From assembly GCA_013285405.1 (NCBI GenBank), contig CP053446.1, positions 496,001 to 560,000 on the forward strand: 64,000 bases of DNA, in the 5' to 3' direction. A program made the position numbers and the translations under genes. Each line of letters begins with the position of its first letter. Within the stretch, counting starts at the first letter, position 1. The stretch is from Ignavibacteriota bacterium. Lineage in GTDB: Bacteria > Bacteroidota > Ignavibacteria > Ignavibacteriales > Ignavibacteriaceae. The notes beneath the pieces were generated by a model, which did no database searches, was not told the DNA's origin, and worked only from the letters and a program-made list of their open reading frames with translations. Of the stretch, positions 18,701 through 27,246 are shown in pieces.

Positions 18701-18783
18701 AGATAGGTGTAACCGAGTTTATCTTTGAATAGTTTTACTATCCGGTTTTGGGTTTCTCTTTCTCTTTGACCTACTTCGCTCAT
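15751..18783 (-). CDS. hsdR: Type I restriction enzyme, R (endonuclease/translocase) subunit
   Basis: Motor and nuclease subunit of a type I restriction-modification complex: it moves DNA with ATP and cuts unmethylated DNA far from the recognition site. The 1010-residue protein has an N-terminal PD-(D/E)xK nuclease (RPDIVIYVNG ... LELKRS near residues 133-153), then an SF2 helicase core with Walker A WHTQGSGKS, the DECHRT box, GFTGTP and VVDKLLTGFDAPP. The C-terminal part is helical and contacts the methylase. The start overlaps the hsdS stop by 4 bases (ATGA). All key motifs look intact, so the enzyme should be active. Confidence 0.95.
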   Translation of the reverse strand: MSEVGQRERETQNRIVKLFKDKLGYTYLGNWEERENNSNIEEELLTSYLKRKNVNDTLINKTLDKLRITANNYNESLYTNNKNIYSLLRYGVQDKTEAGEKKETVELIDWKHPEKNDFAIAEEVTVLGNREKRPDIVIYVNGIALAVLELKRSTISIGEGIRQSIVNQKKEFIEQFFSTVQFIFAGNDTEGLRYGTIGTPEKYYLNWNENEEDSSQLLLDKYLTILCDKKRFLELIYDYVLFDAGIKKLPRHHQFFGVKEAQSFCSRHEGGIIWHTQGSGKSLVMVWLSKWLLENNPQARVVIITDRDELDKQIERVYNDAGEKIVRTRSGRELMEKLGNPLPRMFCSLVHKFGKKDVDNFDQFIKELQEAPSKTYGDIFVFVDECHRTQSGKLHKTMKAIMKNATFIGFTGTPLLKQDKQTSLEVFGRYIHTYKFNEAVEDGVVLDLVYEARDIDQKISSPQKIDAWFEAKTKGLNDYQKSELKKKWGTMQKVLSSASRLDMIVKDIIYDFNTKPRLNSDRGNAILVSSSIYEASRYFELFQKTELRNKCAIITSYNPSTKDIVTEDTGANTDTEKEFIYNTYINLLNGKNTETYEDEAKKKFIKEPSNMRLLVVVDKLLTGFDAPPCTYLYIDKSMQDHGLFQAICRVNRLDGEDKQFGYVVDYKDLFKRVENAVAVYTADLDYDEFEKEDVDIMLKTRLEKGKERLDNAIEELNLLCEPVEPPRGTFEYIRFFCGNPENKDDLKATEVRRIALYKNVASLIRAYANIADEIDQAGYTPKELDELKETLNFYLKLREEIKRASGEVIDLKTYEADMRFLIDNYIQAEESKTISPFGDQTLLDIIVNSGIADAINNLPKGIRENRQAIQETIENNVRQKIIKEYLIDPAYFEEMSKLLDEIVYERRIGAIEYEKYLKKIAALAKRVNDRKSVDLPIGITTNAHIALYNNLSKDQDLALKIDEAVRYTKKADFRGNPQKENEIKAAIYKIMKSKDEVERIFLIIKQQSDY

Positions 18784-19988
18784 ACTAACCTTATTTTACC
18801 TGTTAAAAGATTTTGCATCATTCCTTGTTTGATTAATTTGTATTTATTTAATTTTTGTTCGAGCGATTCGATATCAGAATCTATGTTATTAAGAACTTCT
18901 GCAATTGCATCTTGCTCAGTTACATCAGTAGGTATTTTTATATCAATCGCTGAAATAGCTCCAAGATTTATTTTTTTGGGAACAGCCCATTGCAATGATC
19001 TAAGTTCTATTTCTTTTTGAAAATCATAACTTTTAATTAGATGAGCAATAAACTTATTGGAGTAACCTTTCTTGATTTTTAATAATGCAAGGCTAACATA
19101 AAAGCTCGCTTCCACATCCCAATTAATTAATTTACAATCACCAATGGAACCTATTCTGGTCATCAGAATATCACCCTTTTCAATCTTATAAGTTTTAGTT
19201 AATCTTTTATGTTCCTCAAGTGATATGAATTTCGTATTAGTAAAATTATTTTCAGTGATGTTTTCTACACTATAGAATTGAATACCGTCATCAACATAAA
19301 CAGGGGTTTGATGTGTACCATCTCTTATTTCTGCTACGTCACCTAACTTTTTTACTTCCCACTCTCCACTAAACCCCGGCAAACGTTTTTTACCTGTTAG
19401 CAATTGCTGCATTGTGCCTTGCTTAATTAGTTTTTTCTTTTCAATTAGTTTTTCAAGTGAGGAGATTAACTCATCGGTATCGCTGAGAACCTGTGCAATT
19501 GCGGTTTGTTCTTCTGTAGGTGGGCATATGAACTTTGTAATCTTTATGATGTCGTTATACAACCGTTGAATAGTCTGTCCTTCAGTTCTGTAATCGACAA
19601 CTTGGTATAAATAATATAAGTATGAATTGGATACTATAGTTTCATTGTTATCAATCCAAATGATGTTTGAGTCTTGAAAATATGCTGGTTTACCATCATA
19701 AATAACGGTTCTACCTATTGTTCCAGATGCAGAAATAAGTATGTCGCCTTTCTTTGGGAAATAATACTTTTGCCTGTAGTTGTTAAATAGTTCCTCAGTA
19801 ATGAAAGCATCTGGTTCTTTTCCAAATGTCCCAATCTTATAAAATGGAATTGGACCTGATTGCTTGGTTTGATTATTAAAAACTCGTTTACACATTTTCA
19901 CTTCGCCAACATCGCCCAGACTTTTCACTCTCCATTCTTTAGGAATATTACCAAACTCTGTTTGACTATATCCTTCCCTCATTTCCAT
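18780..19988 (-). CDS. hsdS: Type I restriction-modification specificity subunit
   Basis: Recognises the bipartite DNA target for both methylation and cutting. The 402-residue protein has two target recognition domains, each starting with an EWxVKxLGDV(A/G)E segment (about residues 18-31 and 210-223). Each is followed by a conserved helix of the type EEQTAIAQVLSDTDELISSLEKLIEKKKLIKQG, the second as EQDAIAEVLNNIDSD. The repeat helices set the spacing between half-sites. The start overlaps the end of hsdM by 10 bases. The recognition sequence itself cannot be deduced by reading. Confidence 0.95.
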   Translation of the reverse strand: MEMREGYSQTEFGNIPKEWRVKSLGDVGEVKMCKRVFNNQTKQSGPIPFYKIGTFGKEPDAFITEELFNNYRQKYYFPKKGDILISASGTIGRTVIYDGKPAYFQDSNIIWIDNNETIVSNSYLYYLYQVVDYRTEGQTIQRLYNDIIKITKFICPPTEEQTAIAQVLSDTDELISSLEKLIEKKKLIKQGTMQQLLTGKKRLPGFSGEWEVKKLGDVAEIRDGTHQTPVYVDDGIQFYSVENITENNFTNTKFISLEEHKRLTKTYKIEKGDILMTRIGSIGDCKLINWDVEASFYVSLALLKIKKGYSNKFIAHLIKSYDFQKEIELRSLQWAVPKKINLGAISAIDIKIPTDVTEQDAIAEVLNNIDSDIESLEQKLNKYKLIKQGMMQNLLTGKIRLV

Positions 19989-22465
19989 TCAAATCCCATT
20001 TTTTTCAAATGCAGGTTTACCTTGCTTTCTAGAGATTTTACATTTTCATCAAGGTTGGGTAAGGTTTTATTGTAACGCTCAGCAAGTTCTTTTATTCTAT
20101 TTGTTAGCTGCTGTGAGATTCTGTCCAGTTCACTTTTAACATCATTGTAAATTTTAGTAAGCCACTTATCGTCAATTACTAAATTTTTAACTTCTACTTC
20201 AGTCAACTCAGCATATTTCTTTTTCAGTTTTTCAAGGAGCTCAACTTCAACTTCTTTAATTTGTTTTTTAATGTCAGATTCTTTCTCAATCAGTTCAAGA
20301 TATTTGTTTAAGACTTCAACTTCTTCCTTGTCATCCTCACTATAACTAATTTTTGGTTCAGCAACTTTTTTATATTGCTTTACGGCATCAGAAATTTCTT
20401 TTAATCTTTTTTTAATCAATGTCTTCGTAATCTTCCCAGAATCAGTTTTAACTTCCTCAAGCAATCCATCTTCACCGGAGTGTTCCTCAGCCATTTCTTC
20501 CATCTGTGCAGAAACGTTATCTCTATCAATTTCTAACTGTTCAATCATTTCTTTTTCTTTTAAGAAGTAACGGTCAATCATCAATTCTTTCGGGACAAGA
20601 TCGCAAACATATTCTTTCTTCTCTGTATCGTAATAGAAATCAGCTTTCCAGTCATCATTGGCAATTATATAAACATCATCCTGCATCGTGTCTGTCCAGT
20701 AAGTCATCAGGTGCTGGTAAACATCATACTTATCAATAAGAATAAGATTTGAGAATGATTGAAGTATTTCTTCAGAGATTGTGTAAATAAGCTTCTTGGG
20801 TTTTGTTCCAACTTTAATGTTTGTGAGTTCAGGATAGATTTTATTTTTCCATTCTTTGAAAGCTTTATCTACCTTCTTTGCATAATCAACAAATTCAGGA
20901 TGGTTGTAAATTTTATTTTTAATTCCTGCCTGTTCGGCAGGCAAGTCTGATTGCCCGATCTTTATTTCTAAATATCCTGGTCTTGCATTATTCTTAAACA
21001 ACTCTTTTCTTAATAAAGGATATACATTCCAGTATTTCTCCAATGCATCAACATCATACTTTGGAATACCACCTTTAAGATGAGCTTCAATATCCTGTAA
21101 ATCTTCCGGTTCCTGGCTGTCAATGTAACGAGGGATATTCAGGTTGTATTCGTTCTTTTCAATTTCATCAAAGGAAACATTGCGGGAATATTTTGAAATC
21201 TCTATCTGCTTGTTAAACACATCAACAATTTTATGAATATCCTGATGTCGCAAGCGGTTCTTGTTTCCATCTTTCAGATAACCTTTGCTTCCATCAATCA
21301 TAAAAATACCTTTTCGGTTGTCGGCATTTTCTTTATCAATTACAATTATGCAAGCGGGAATGCCTGTTCCAAAAAACAAGTTAGCAGGTAAACCAATAAT
21401 ACCTTTAATGTAACCACGTCTGATTATGTTCTGGCGAATTTCAGATTCTGCACCACCACGGAATAAAACTCCGTGAGGCAGAATAATTGCACCTTTACCT
21501 TTGCTTTTCAGCGAGCGAATTAGATGAATAAGAAAAGCATAATCACCATTTTTATTTGGCGGAATACCAAAGCCTGTGAACCTGTCAAACTTATCATTCA
21601 CAGAACCTTTATCGTTGGTAAGTCCTGTTGTCCAGGATTTATAAGAAAATGGCGGATTAGCAACTGCATAATCAAATGTTTTTAATTTAGTATCACCGTC
21701 TGTGAATTGAGGATCTGATAAAGTGTTTTCTCTTGCAATTGTTTGAACATCTGAAGCGTGATTATGAAGAACCATATTCATTCGTGCCAAAGCTGCTGTT
21801 GAAACATCCATCTCCTGTCCATAAAGAGAAATATTTGTATCTGCTTCATCTGCAACTTTCAGCAGCAAAGATCCGGAACCACACGTGGGGTCGTAAACAG
21901 TCGTTTCGGCTGTGATTTTTGAAGTATTTATTCCGATAACCTTTGCCATTATTCGACTGACTTCTGCAGGAGTATAAAATTGTCCTTTGCTTTTACCGCT
22001 CTGAGTTGCGAAATTTTTCATAAGATATTCATAAGCATCACCGAGAAGATCATCACCTTCAGCTTTGTTTTTTGAGAAGTCGAGTGCTTGATTTTCAAAG
22101 ATTAAAACCAGATTGGTAAGTCTGTCAACCATATCCTTACCTTTGCCGAGCTTTTCAGAATCATTGAAGTCAGCAACGTCTATTGTTCCTGTCAGCTTGT
22201 TAGCTTCTGCAATTGGAGCGATGATTTTTTTATTTATGTCATCACCGATAGTTGGCTTACCTTTCAATGCAGCCAAATCCTTAAAGCTTGCACCTTTAGG
22301 AATAGTAATTGGAGAGTAAGGTATGTTGGAATACTTATCGGATATGTATTTAATGAACAGTAAAACGAGAATGTAGTCTTTATATTGGGAGGCATCCATA
22401 CCGCCACGAAGTTCATCGCAGCTTTTCCAGATAGAGGAGTATAGTTCAGATTTTTTTACGGGCAT
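19979..22465 (-). CDS. hsdM: Type I restriction-modification methyltransferase subunit
   Basis: Adenine-N6 methyltransferase that protects host DNA using S-adenosylmethionine. The 828-residue protein has an HsdM N-terminal helical domain (about residues 8-130), SAM motif I YDPTCGSGSLLLKV and catalytic motif IV NPPF. It is about 300 residues longer than the E. coli subunit. The extra C-terminal part (from about residue 530) is Glu/Lys-rich and probably coiled coil. It is the first gene of the operon, with a 98-base leader that starts right at the end of the SpoIIE phosphatase gene. Near residue 510 it contains LPAEQAG, encoded by a palindromic repeat inserted in frame. Confidence 0.95.
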   Translation of the reverse strand: MPVKKSELYSSIWKSCDELRGGMDASQYKDYILVLLFIKYISDKYSNIPYSPITIPKGASFKDLAALKGKPTIGDDINKKIIAPIAEANKLTGTIDVADFNDSEKLGKGKDMVDRLTNLVLIFENQALDFSKNKAEGDDLLGDAYEYLMKNFATQSGKSKGQFYTPAEVSRIMAKVIGINTSKITAETTVYDPTCGSGSLLLKVADEADTNISLYGQEMDVSTAALARMNMVLHNHASDVQTIARENTLSDPQFTDGDTKLKTFDYAVANPPFSYKSWTTGLTNDKGSVNDKFDRFTGFGIPPNKNGDYAFLIHLIRSLKSKGKGAIILPHGVLFRGGAESEIRQNIIRRGYIKGIIGLPANLFFGTGIPACIIVIDKENADNRKGIFMIDGSKGYLKDGNKNRLRHQDIHKIVDVFNKQIEISKYSRNVSFDEIEKNEYNLNIPRYIDSQEPEDLQDIEAHLKGGIPKYDVDALEKYWNVYPLLRKELFKNNARPGYLEIKIGQSDLPAEQAGIKNKIYNHPEFVDYAKKVDKAFKEWKNKIYPELTNIKVGTKPKKLIYTISEEILQSFSNLILIDKYDVYQHLMTYWTDTMQDDVYIIANDDWKADFYYDTEKKEYVCDLVPKELMIDRYFLKEKEMIEQLEIDRDNVSAQMEEMAEEHSGEDGLLEEVKTDSGKITKTLIKKRLKEISDAVKQYKKVAEPKISYSEDDKEEVEVLNKYLELIEKESDIKKQIKEVEVELLEKLKKKYAELTEVEVKNLVIDDKWLTKIYNDVKSELDRISQQLTNRIKELAERYNKTLPNLDENVKSLESKVNLHLKKMGFEWK
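20925..20945. repeat. CCTGC-family palindrome in frame in hsdM
   Basis: CCTGCCTGttCGGCAGGCAAG reads on the coding strand as LPAEQAG in HsdM (between QSD and IKNK). It belongs to the same family as the palindrome in uvrA and uses the same orientation and reading frame. Intergenic copies lie at 6329, 40745, 47021 and 51672. Confidence 0.75.
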
Positions 22466-22563
22466 AAGAAATCTTATGAATTGAATAGTATAAAAATAAA
22501 CAAAAAGATTTTTACTTAGGCAAGAAAATATTTCAGAAATAGCCAGAAGAAAAAAAAGAGTAG

Positions 22564-25116
22564 CTACTTCACCTTCACCACAACCATTGTCATATCATCG
22601 TTGACTTCGGCTTCTCCGCGGAAAGATTTTATGGATGACCAGATTTCATTCACGATATCGGTTGATCGTGCTTTGGATTTGTTCTTGAGAATTGAATTCA
22701 GATTTTCATCACCGAACAGTTCGCTGTTCTCATTCATTGCTTCTGTAACACCATCAGTAAAGAAAGCATAAATTTGTCCCGGCAGTAACTTTACTTCCTC
22801 TTCTACCAAAGACTTTTCGAAAACTATTCCTCTTTCAATACCAACACCAAGTCCTTGTGTTCTGTATGATTGAACTGTTCCGTTTGATGCCTGAAGCACA
22901 GGCATATGTCCGGCACGACAGAATGTAACTGTACTTTTTTCAAGATCGAAAAGAGCAAGCGTTATTGTAACAAACCAGCTTTTATCCATCTCGGCATAAA
23001 TTCTTCGGTTAATATCAATGAGAATTTCTTTTGGTGATTTATTATCCGAACAATTTAATTTTATCATCGTTTGGAGCTTTGTCATATAGAGTGAAGCTGA
23101 TAAACCTTTTCCGGAAACGTCTCCAATAACCACAAATAATTTTGAATCAGAAATTTGTATCAGGTCGTAATAATCTCCACCAACCTGCATTGCTGGAATC
23201 ATCTCACCGCAGATATCAAGTCCGTTCATTTCGGGAATACATTGAGGAAGTAAACCTTGCTGAATTTTTCTTGCAAGATCGAGATCTCTTTCAATTTTTT
23301 GTTTTTCAACTTCAGATTTGTAAAGACGTGCATTCTCAATTGAAATAGCTGCCTGATTTGCTGCAGCCCATAAAAGTTCCAGATCTTTTCCTGCAAAGTG
23401 CGAACCTGAATGTTTAAGTCCGAATAAAAGAAGACCAACTATTTTTGATTTAGCCATCATTGGAATGATTGTGTAAATACCTTCGGAAATTAATCTTTCG
23501 GCTTTCTCATCGGTAAAAACTAATTTAAAATCGGTTTGTTCAATAGAAGGAAATTTTGTAATCAGATATTTATCTTTTAAGAAAGGAATTATTTTCGACT
23601 CAGTTATCGTGCATTTGGCATTATTCATTCCAACACTATCCACAAGCGCCAGATTACCATCTTTATCCCGCATCATTATCCCAAAGGTTTTTATTTTAAG
23701 TGCATCAACAAAAGTTTTTTTCATCAATGAAAGAATATTATCCATCCCGACAACGGTGGAGAGTTCACTGCCCAGATCAACTAAAACTTTCTGGTAAGCA
23801 AACTGTTCAGGATAAAATCTTTTTGTAAGAAAATTCTGAAAGCGATCTTTTGTTGACTGGAACACCAATGCAAATACGATAAAGAATATTCCTGCAATAA
23901 TTCCCTGGTTCTCGACACCAAAGAAAGAACTGATGCTTTGCCCGGCAACATATATTACAAAGAAATAAATAGCAGCAACCGTTGCAGTTGCAGTTCCGTA
24001 AACAATCGTGTTCTTTACAACAACGCTAACATCCATCAATTGATATTTAAATATGGAATAAGCAAATACTAACGGAACAATTGAGATCAGAATTATCGGC
24101 ATATAATATTCCGGTGAATTAAATATTGTATCAGCAATAGCAGGTGCAACTCCGCCGGTGTACAACGCAACTGCAAACCCAAAAGTAACTGCAATCAGCA
24201 TTATAAGAATTGGCTTCTTCTGTTCTTTAGATTTGATTTTTCTGTATTGAAAAAACAAAGCCCACCATCCGGTTATTTGAGCTAAGATTAAAAAGAACAT
24301 ATACGATTGTAACGCAATATCAAATACACCGCCTTTCAAAGTTCCTGTCATTGTCATATAGAATAATGTAATAAATAGAATAACAAAAACTGATGGGACA
24401 ATGAATACAGCTTTCTGCACCCATTTTTTTTCGGCAAACTTGAAAGTGGATGGAAAATTCCAGAAGAAATAATTGATGATAAACGGGAGAAAACATACTC
24501 CAATCATATAAAGAATTCCCACTATCCATGCAAGAATTCCATAGTTCAGAAAGATTTTTATTACACCACCGAATTGTGGCCGCAAGGCATCGAGAGAAGC
24601 TAATACAGACACTGCACCAAGGAAATAAAACAACCTTTGAATTCTGCCATCGGGTTTTGCAATCATCACAATAAAAGCAATTAATATCCAGAAGAGCGCA
24701 CTCAGAGCACCTGCAAGCGCTCCGTATTTAACTAATTTTTTTACATAAACTTTTGTCGAATATATTTTTCCTTCCCGTTTGTATTTATAATCTGCTAATT
24801 CTCCTTTTTTATATTTGTTAAGTATTTCCTGTGCCTGATGATCAGAATGAAGAATTGTGTTGTTAATTTCAATAAGTTGATCACCGTCGCGGATACCGGC
24901 ATTCCATGCTACGCCGCCAACCTTCACAAAATCAAAATAGAGCGCAGTACTGTCTTTGGTAATTTTTTTGTTTATCCATAAACATTCGTCATTGCTTGTT
25001 ACATTGACTTCAACGGCAGTGTAAATATTTAATATTGCAATACCAATTAAAATTAGTGATGCTGCAACAATAAGTTTTGAACGATACTTTAATAATAATG
25101 TTTTAAATGTTCTCAA
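22564..25116 (-). CDS. Membrane SpoIIE/PP2C phosphatase with PDZ and GAF domains
   Basis: An 850-residue sensor phosphatase expected to dephosphorylate a STAS antagonist (RsbU-like). Order: membrane helix (about 12-34), extracytoplasmic PDZ-like domain (VGGVAWNAGIRDGDQLIEIN, about 47-105), a block of membrane helices (about 130-400), GAF domain (about 440-590), helix linker with ARKIQQGLLPQ, and SpoIIE catalytic domain with GGDYYD, DVSGKG, RAGHMP, FFTDGVTEAMN and the metal site DDMTM near the end. It is the last gene of the signalling operon, 4 bases after the next phosphatase gene. The restriction island starts at its stop codon. Confidence 0.9.
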   Translation of the reverse strand: MRTFKTLLLKYRSKLIVAASLILIGIAILNIYTAVEVNVTSNDECLWINKKITKDSTALYFDFVKVGGVAWNAGIRDGDQLIEINNTILHSDHQAQEILNKYKKGELADYKYKREGKIYSTKVYVKKLVKYGALAGALSALFWILIAFIVMIAKPDGRIQRLFYFLGAVSVLASLDALRPQFGGVIKIFLNYGILAWIVGILYMIGVCFLPFIINYFFWNFPSTFKFAEKKWVQKAVFIVPSVFVILFITLFYMTMTGTLKGGVFDIALQSYMFFLILAQITGWWALFFQYRKIKSKEQKKPILIMLIAVTFGFAVALYTGGVAPAIADTIFNSPEYYMPIILISIVPLVFAYSIFKYQLMDVSVVVKNTIVYGTATATVAAIYFFVIYVAGQSISSFFGVENQGIIAGIFFIVFALVFQSTKDRFQNFLTKRFYPEQFAYQKVLVDLGSELSTVVGMDNILSLMKKTFVDALKIKTFGIMMRDKDGNLALVDSVGMNNAKCTITESKIIPFLKDKYLITKFPSIEQTDFKLVFTDEKAERLISEGIYTIIPMMAKSKIVGLLLFGLKHSGSHFAGKDLELLWAAANQAAISIENARLYKSEVEKQKIERDLDLARKIQQGLLPQCIPEMNGLDICGEMIPAMQVGGDYYDLIQISDSKLFVVIGDVSGKGLSASLYMTKLQTMIKLNCSDNKSPKEILIDINRRIYAEMDKSWFVTITLALFDLEKSTVTFCRAGHMPVLQASNGTVQSYRTQGLGVGIERGIVFEKSLVEEEVKLLPGQIYAFFTDGVTEAMNENSELFGDENLNSILKNKSKARSTDIVNEIWSSIKSFRGEAEVNDDMTMVVVKVK
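22565..22596. repeat. Right arm of the direct repeat bounding the restriction island
   Basis: The last 32 bases of the SpoIIE phosphatase gene (up to its stop) match 14961-14992 at 31 of 32 positions, in direct orientation, 7604 bases apart. The interval holds exactly the four-gene restriction operon. Whether this is an attachment site is not shown, since no integrase is present in the window. Confidence 0.75.
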
Positions 25117-25120
25117 AGTT

Positions 25121-26800
25121 TCACCTGACTTTTAATACAATCATTGTTATATCATCGGATTGAAGATTTCCCTGCGTGAAAATCTGAACATCTTCTTTTA
25201 TACCGTTAAGTATTTCATTTGCTGATTTATGCATTAAACTTTTTCCTATTCTCTCTAATCTCAGTTCAGAATATTCTTCAAACTGAAGATTTAAAGCTTC
25301 TGAAACTCCGTCAGTATAAAGAATTAAAACATCATCTTTCTGAAGTTTCACATCCTCAAAAATATACGGAACGAAAGTTTTCATCACCCCAAAAATCATC
25401 CCGCCCTGAGTAAGTTTGATAATTTTATCTCCTCTCAGAAGATACGGCGGGTTGTGTCCTGCATTCACGTAAGTAAGTATATCCGTTTTTGTATTAATGA
25501 AACCCCAGAAAAAAGTTATAAATCTTCCCTCAGAAGAATTTGCAGTTACGAGATCGTTTATCATTGCCGTTGCATCTTCAATTTTCATATTCTGCCTGCA
25601 AATTACCTGCAGAAAAGCCTGGATGTTTGCCATCATAAGTGAAGCAGGAACTCCCTTTCCGGCAACATCAGCGATAGCTATATAGAATTTTTCATCATTG
25701 ATAGGAATAACATCATAATAATCTCCGCCAACTTGTTTGGAGGAAACGTTCAGTGCAGCGATATCATATTTCTCATACTCAGGTAAAGTTGATGGAAGTA
25801 GATTTCTCTGAATGTCTCTCGCTATAAGCAAGTCTTCTTCCATTTTTTGTTTTTCAAGCGCTTCAAGAAACAGCCGGTTATTTTCCAGGGAAATTATCGC
25901 GAGATTGCCGACTGAATAAATGTATTCAATATCACTATTATTAAATCCTCTGTTCCCTGCTCTGTTCCCAAGTAATATTATTCCACGTGTTTTTCTTTGA
26001 AGCTGCATAGGTACGATAAGTTCAATTCCAAGTTCGAGCAATTCAGAATATTTAATTTTTAAAATGTCTTTTCTAATCGAATCCGGTGTGTTATGAAGTT
26101 CATATTTCTTTATTAACAGAATTAATTTTTCGTTATCGAATTTTGAATCAAGAATATCCGGCTCATCATTATCAAAAAGAACTAAAGCATACTTCTGAAT
26201 CAGGAACTGACCGAGTAAAGAAAATACCAACAACTTAACTACCCGAAATGATTCTGCGAATGTTCCGAATTCTTTGCTGAGTTCAAACAATGAACTGAGT
26301 CTTTGTACACGTGAATCAAGCTGACGGTTTACTTTTCTTAACTCATCTATCACCAAAGAATTTTGAACCGCAGTTGCGGAGATATTTAAAATCGTACTGA
26401 GGAATTCAACATCGTCTTCAGTGTAATCTGTTTTATTTAACTTCTCACCAAGACAAACCAAACCGATACAATTATCTGAAGCACTTATCCTCTCAGCAAC
26501 TTTCAGGTTTGCTTCCTGCATAAACGAAACTAATTTGGGATGATCAATACAATCTGATGTAAGTTCCATTTCGGGAAATCCCTTAATTAATTCGGAGGGT
26601 AAGCCTTTAGAACCCTTCAGGATAATCTTGTTTCCTTCCTTAAGTGCAATGAGTCCGCGTGTTGCTAAAAATTTGCCAAGGCAGGTAAGAAGAACATTAT
26701 TGGTAATGAAATCAAGATCAATACTTGAGTTAATAATTCTGCTAAAGTCAACGAGCGCAGTTAGGTTTCTTTTTAATTTAAGATTTTTTGCCTCCAGCAT
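25121..26800 (-). CDS. GAF-domain SpoIIE/PP2C phosphatase, cytoplasmic
   Basis: A 559-residue soluble phosphatase of the RsbU type. Two GAF-like sensory regions (about 20-160 and 170-310) precede a linker with ARDIQRNLLPS and the SpoIIE domain with GGDYYDVI, DVAGKGVPASL, NAGHNPP, LYTDGVSEALN and DDITM. All metal-binding aspartates are visible. It lacks membrane segments, so it would sense a cytoplasmic signal, unlike its two neighbours. It lies 3 bases after the kinase gene and 4 bases before the PDZ-type phosphatase. Confidence 0.9.
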   Translation of the reverse strand: MLEAKNLKLKRNLTALVDFSRIINSSIDLDFITNNVLLTCLGKFLATRGLIALKEGNKIILKGSKGLPSELIKGFPEMELTSDCIDHPKLVSFMQEANLKVAERISASDNCIGLVCLGEKLNKTDYTEDDVEFLSTILNISATAVQNSLVIDELRKVNRQLDSRVQRLSSLFELSKEFGTFAESFRVVKLLVFSLLGQFLIQKYALVLFDNDEPDILDSKFDNEKLILLIKKYELHNTPDSIRKDILKIKYSELLELGIELIVPMQLQRKTRGIILLGNRAGNRGFNNSDIEYIYSVGNLAIISLENNRLFLEALEKQKMEEDLLIARDIQRNLLPSTLPEYEKYDIAALNVSSKQVGGDYYDVIPINDEKFYIAIADVAGKGVPASLMMANIQAFLQVICRQNMKIEDATAMINDLVTANSSEGRFITFFWGFINTKTDILTYVNAGHNPPYLLRGDKIIKLTQGGMIFGVMKTFVPYIFEDVKLQKDDVLILYTDGVSEALNLQFEEYSELRLERIGKSLMHKSANEILNGIKEDVQIFTQGNLQSDDITMIVLKVR

Positions 26801-26803
26801 TTT

Positions 26804-27244
26804 TTAACCGTTCCCTATTTTTTTCGAAAGCAGTACCTTATTATACTTTCCCGGAACGGAAGTATATGTAACGTCATCCATTAAAGATTTCATAAGATAC
26901 ATTCCAAGTCCGCCAACACGATGTTCACGATAATATTTTTGCAGGTCAGGAAGAGGTATCTTAGCAGGATCAAAAGAATTGCCGTAATCAATAATAGTAA
27001 CCGTAAATTTTTCCTTATCAAATTCTACTTTAATAATAATTTCACCTTCCGGAGAAAGTTTATAGGCATGTTTAATAATATTTGAACATGCTTCATCAAC
27101 TGCCAGAATTATTTTCTCGACCGTAGTGTCCACTATTCCCGCATCATAAGCTTTTTCGCTGACAAAATCCCTGATCTCAGAAAGGTTTTCGGTTTTGCTT
27201 TGAACTACGAGTTCACCGGTGTTATTATTTTTGCGGACTGACAA
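26804..27244 (-). CDS. RsbW-like serine kinase / anti-sigma regulatory protein
   Basis: A 146-residue ATP-binding protein of the GHKL fold. The N box VDEACSNIIKHAY, G1 box DYGNSFDP and G2 box VGGLGMYLMKSLMDD are all present. Such proteins phosphorylate STAS antagonists and bind a target when the antagonist is phosphorylated. It is 2 bases downstream of a STAS gene and directly upstream of a SpoIIE phosphatase, the classic kinase-substrate-phosphatase trio. No SigB-type sigma factor is in the window, so its final target is open. Confidence 0.9.
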   Translation of the reverse strand: MSVRKNNNTGELVVQSKTENLSEIRDFVSEKAYDAGIVDTTVEKIILAVDEACSNIIKHAYKLSPEGEIIIKVEFDKEKFTVTIIDYGNSFDPAKIPLPDLQKYYREHRVGGLGMYLMKSLMDDVTYTSVPGKYNKVLLSKKIGNG

Positions 27245-27246
27245 GC

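Noticed and set aside
15036..22465. Novel defence system beyond type I restriction
   Set aside because: All four genes belong to known families in a known order; the novelty lies in the bounding repeat and the in-frame palindrome, not in the gene set.
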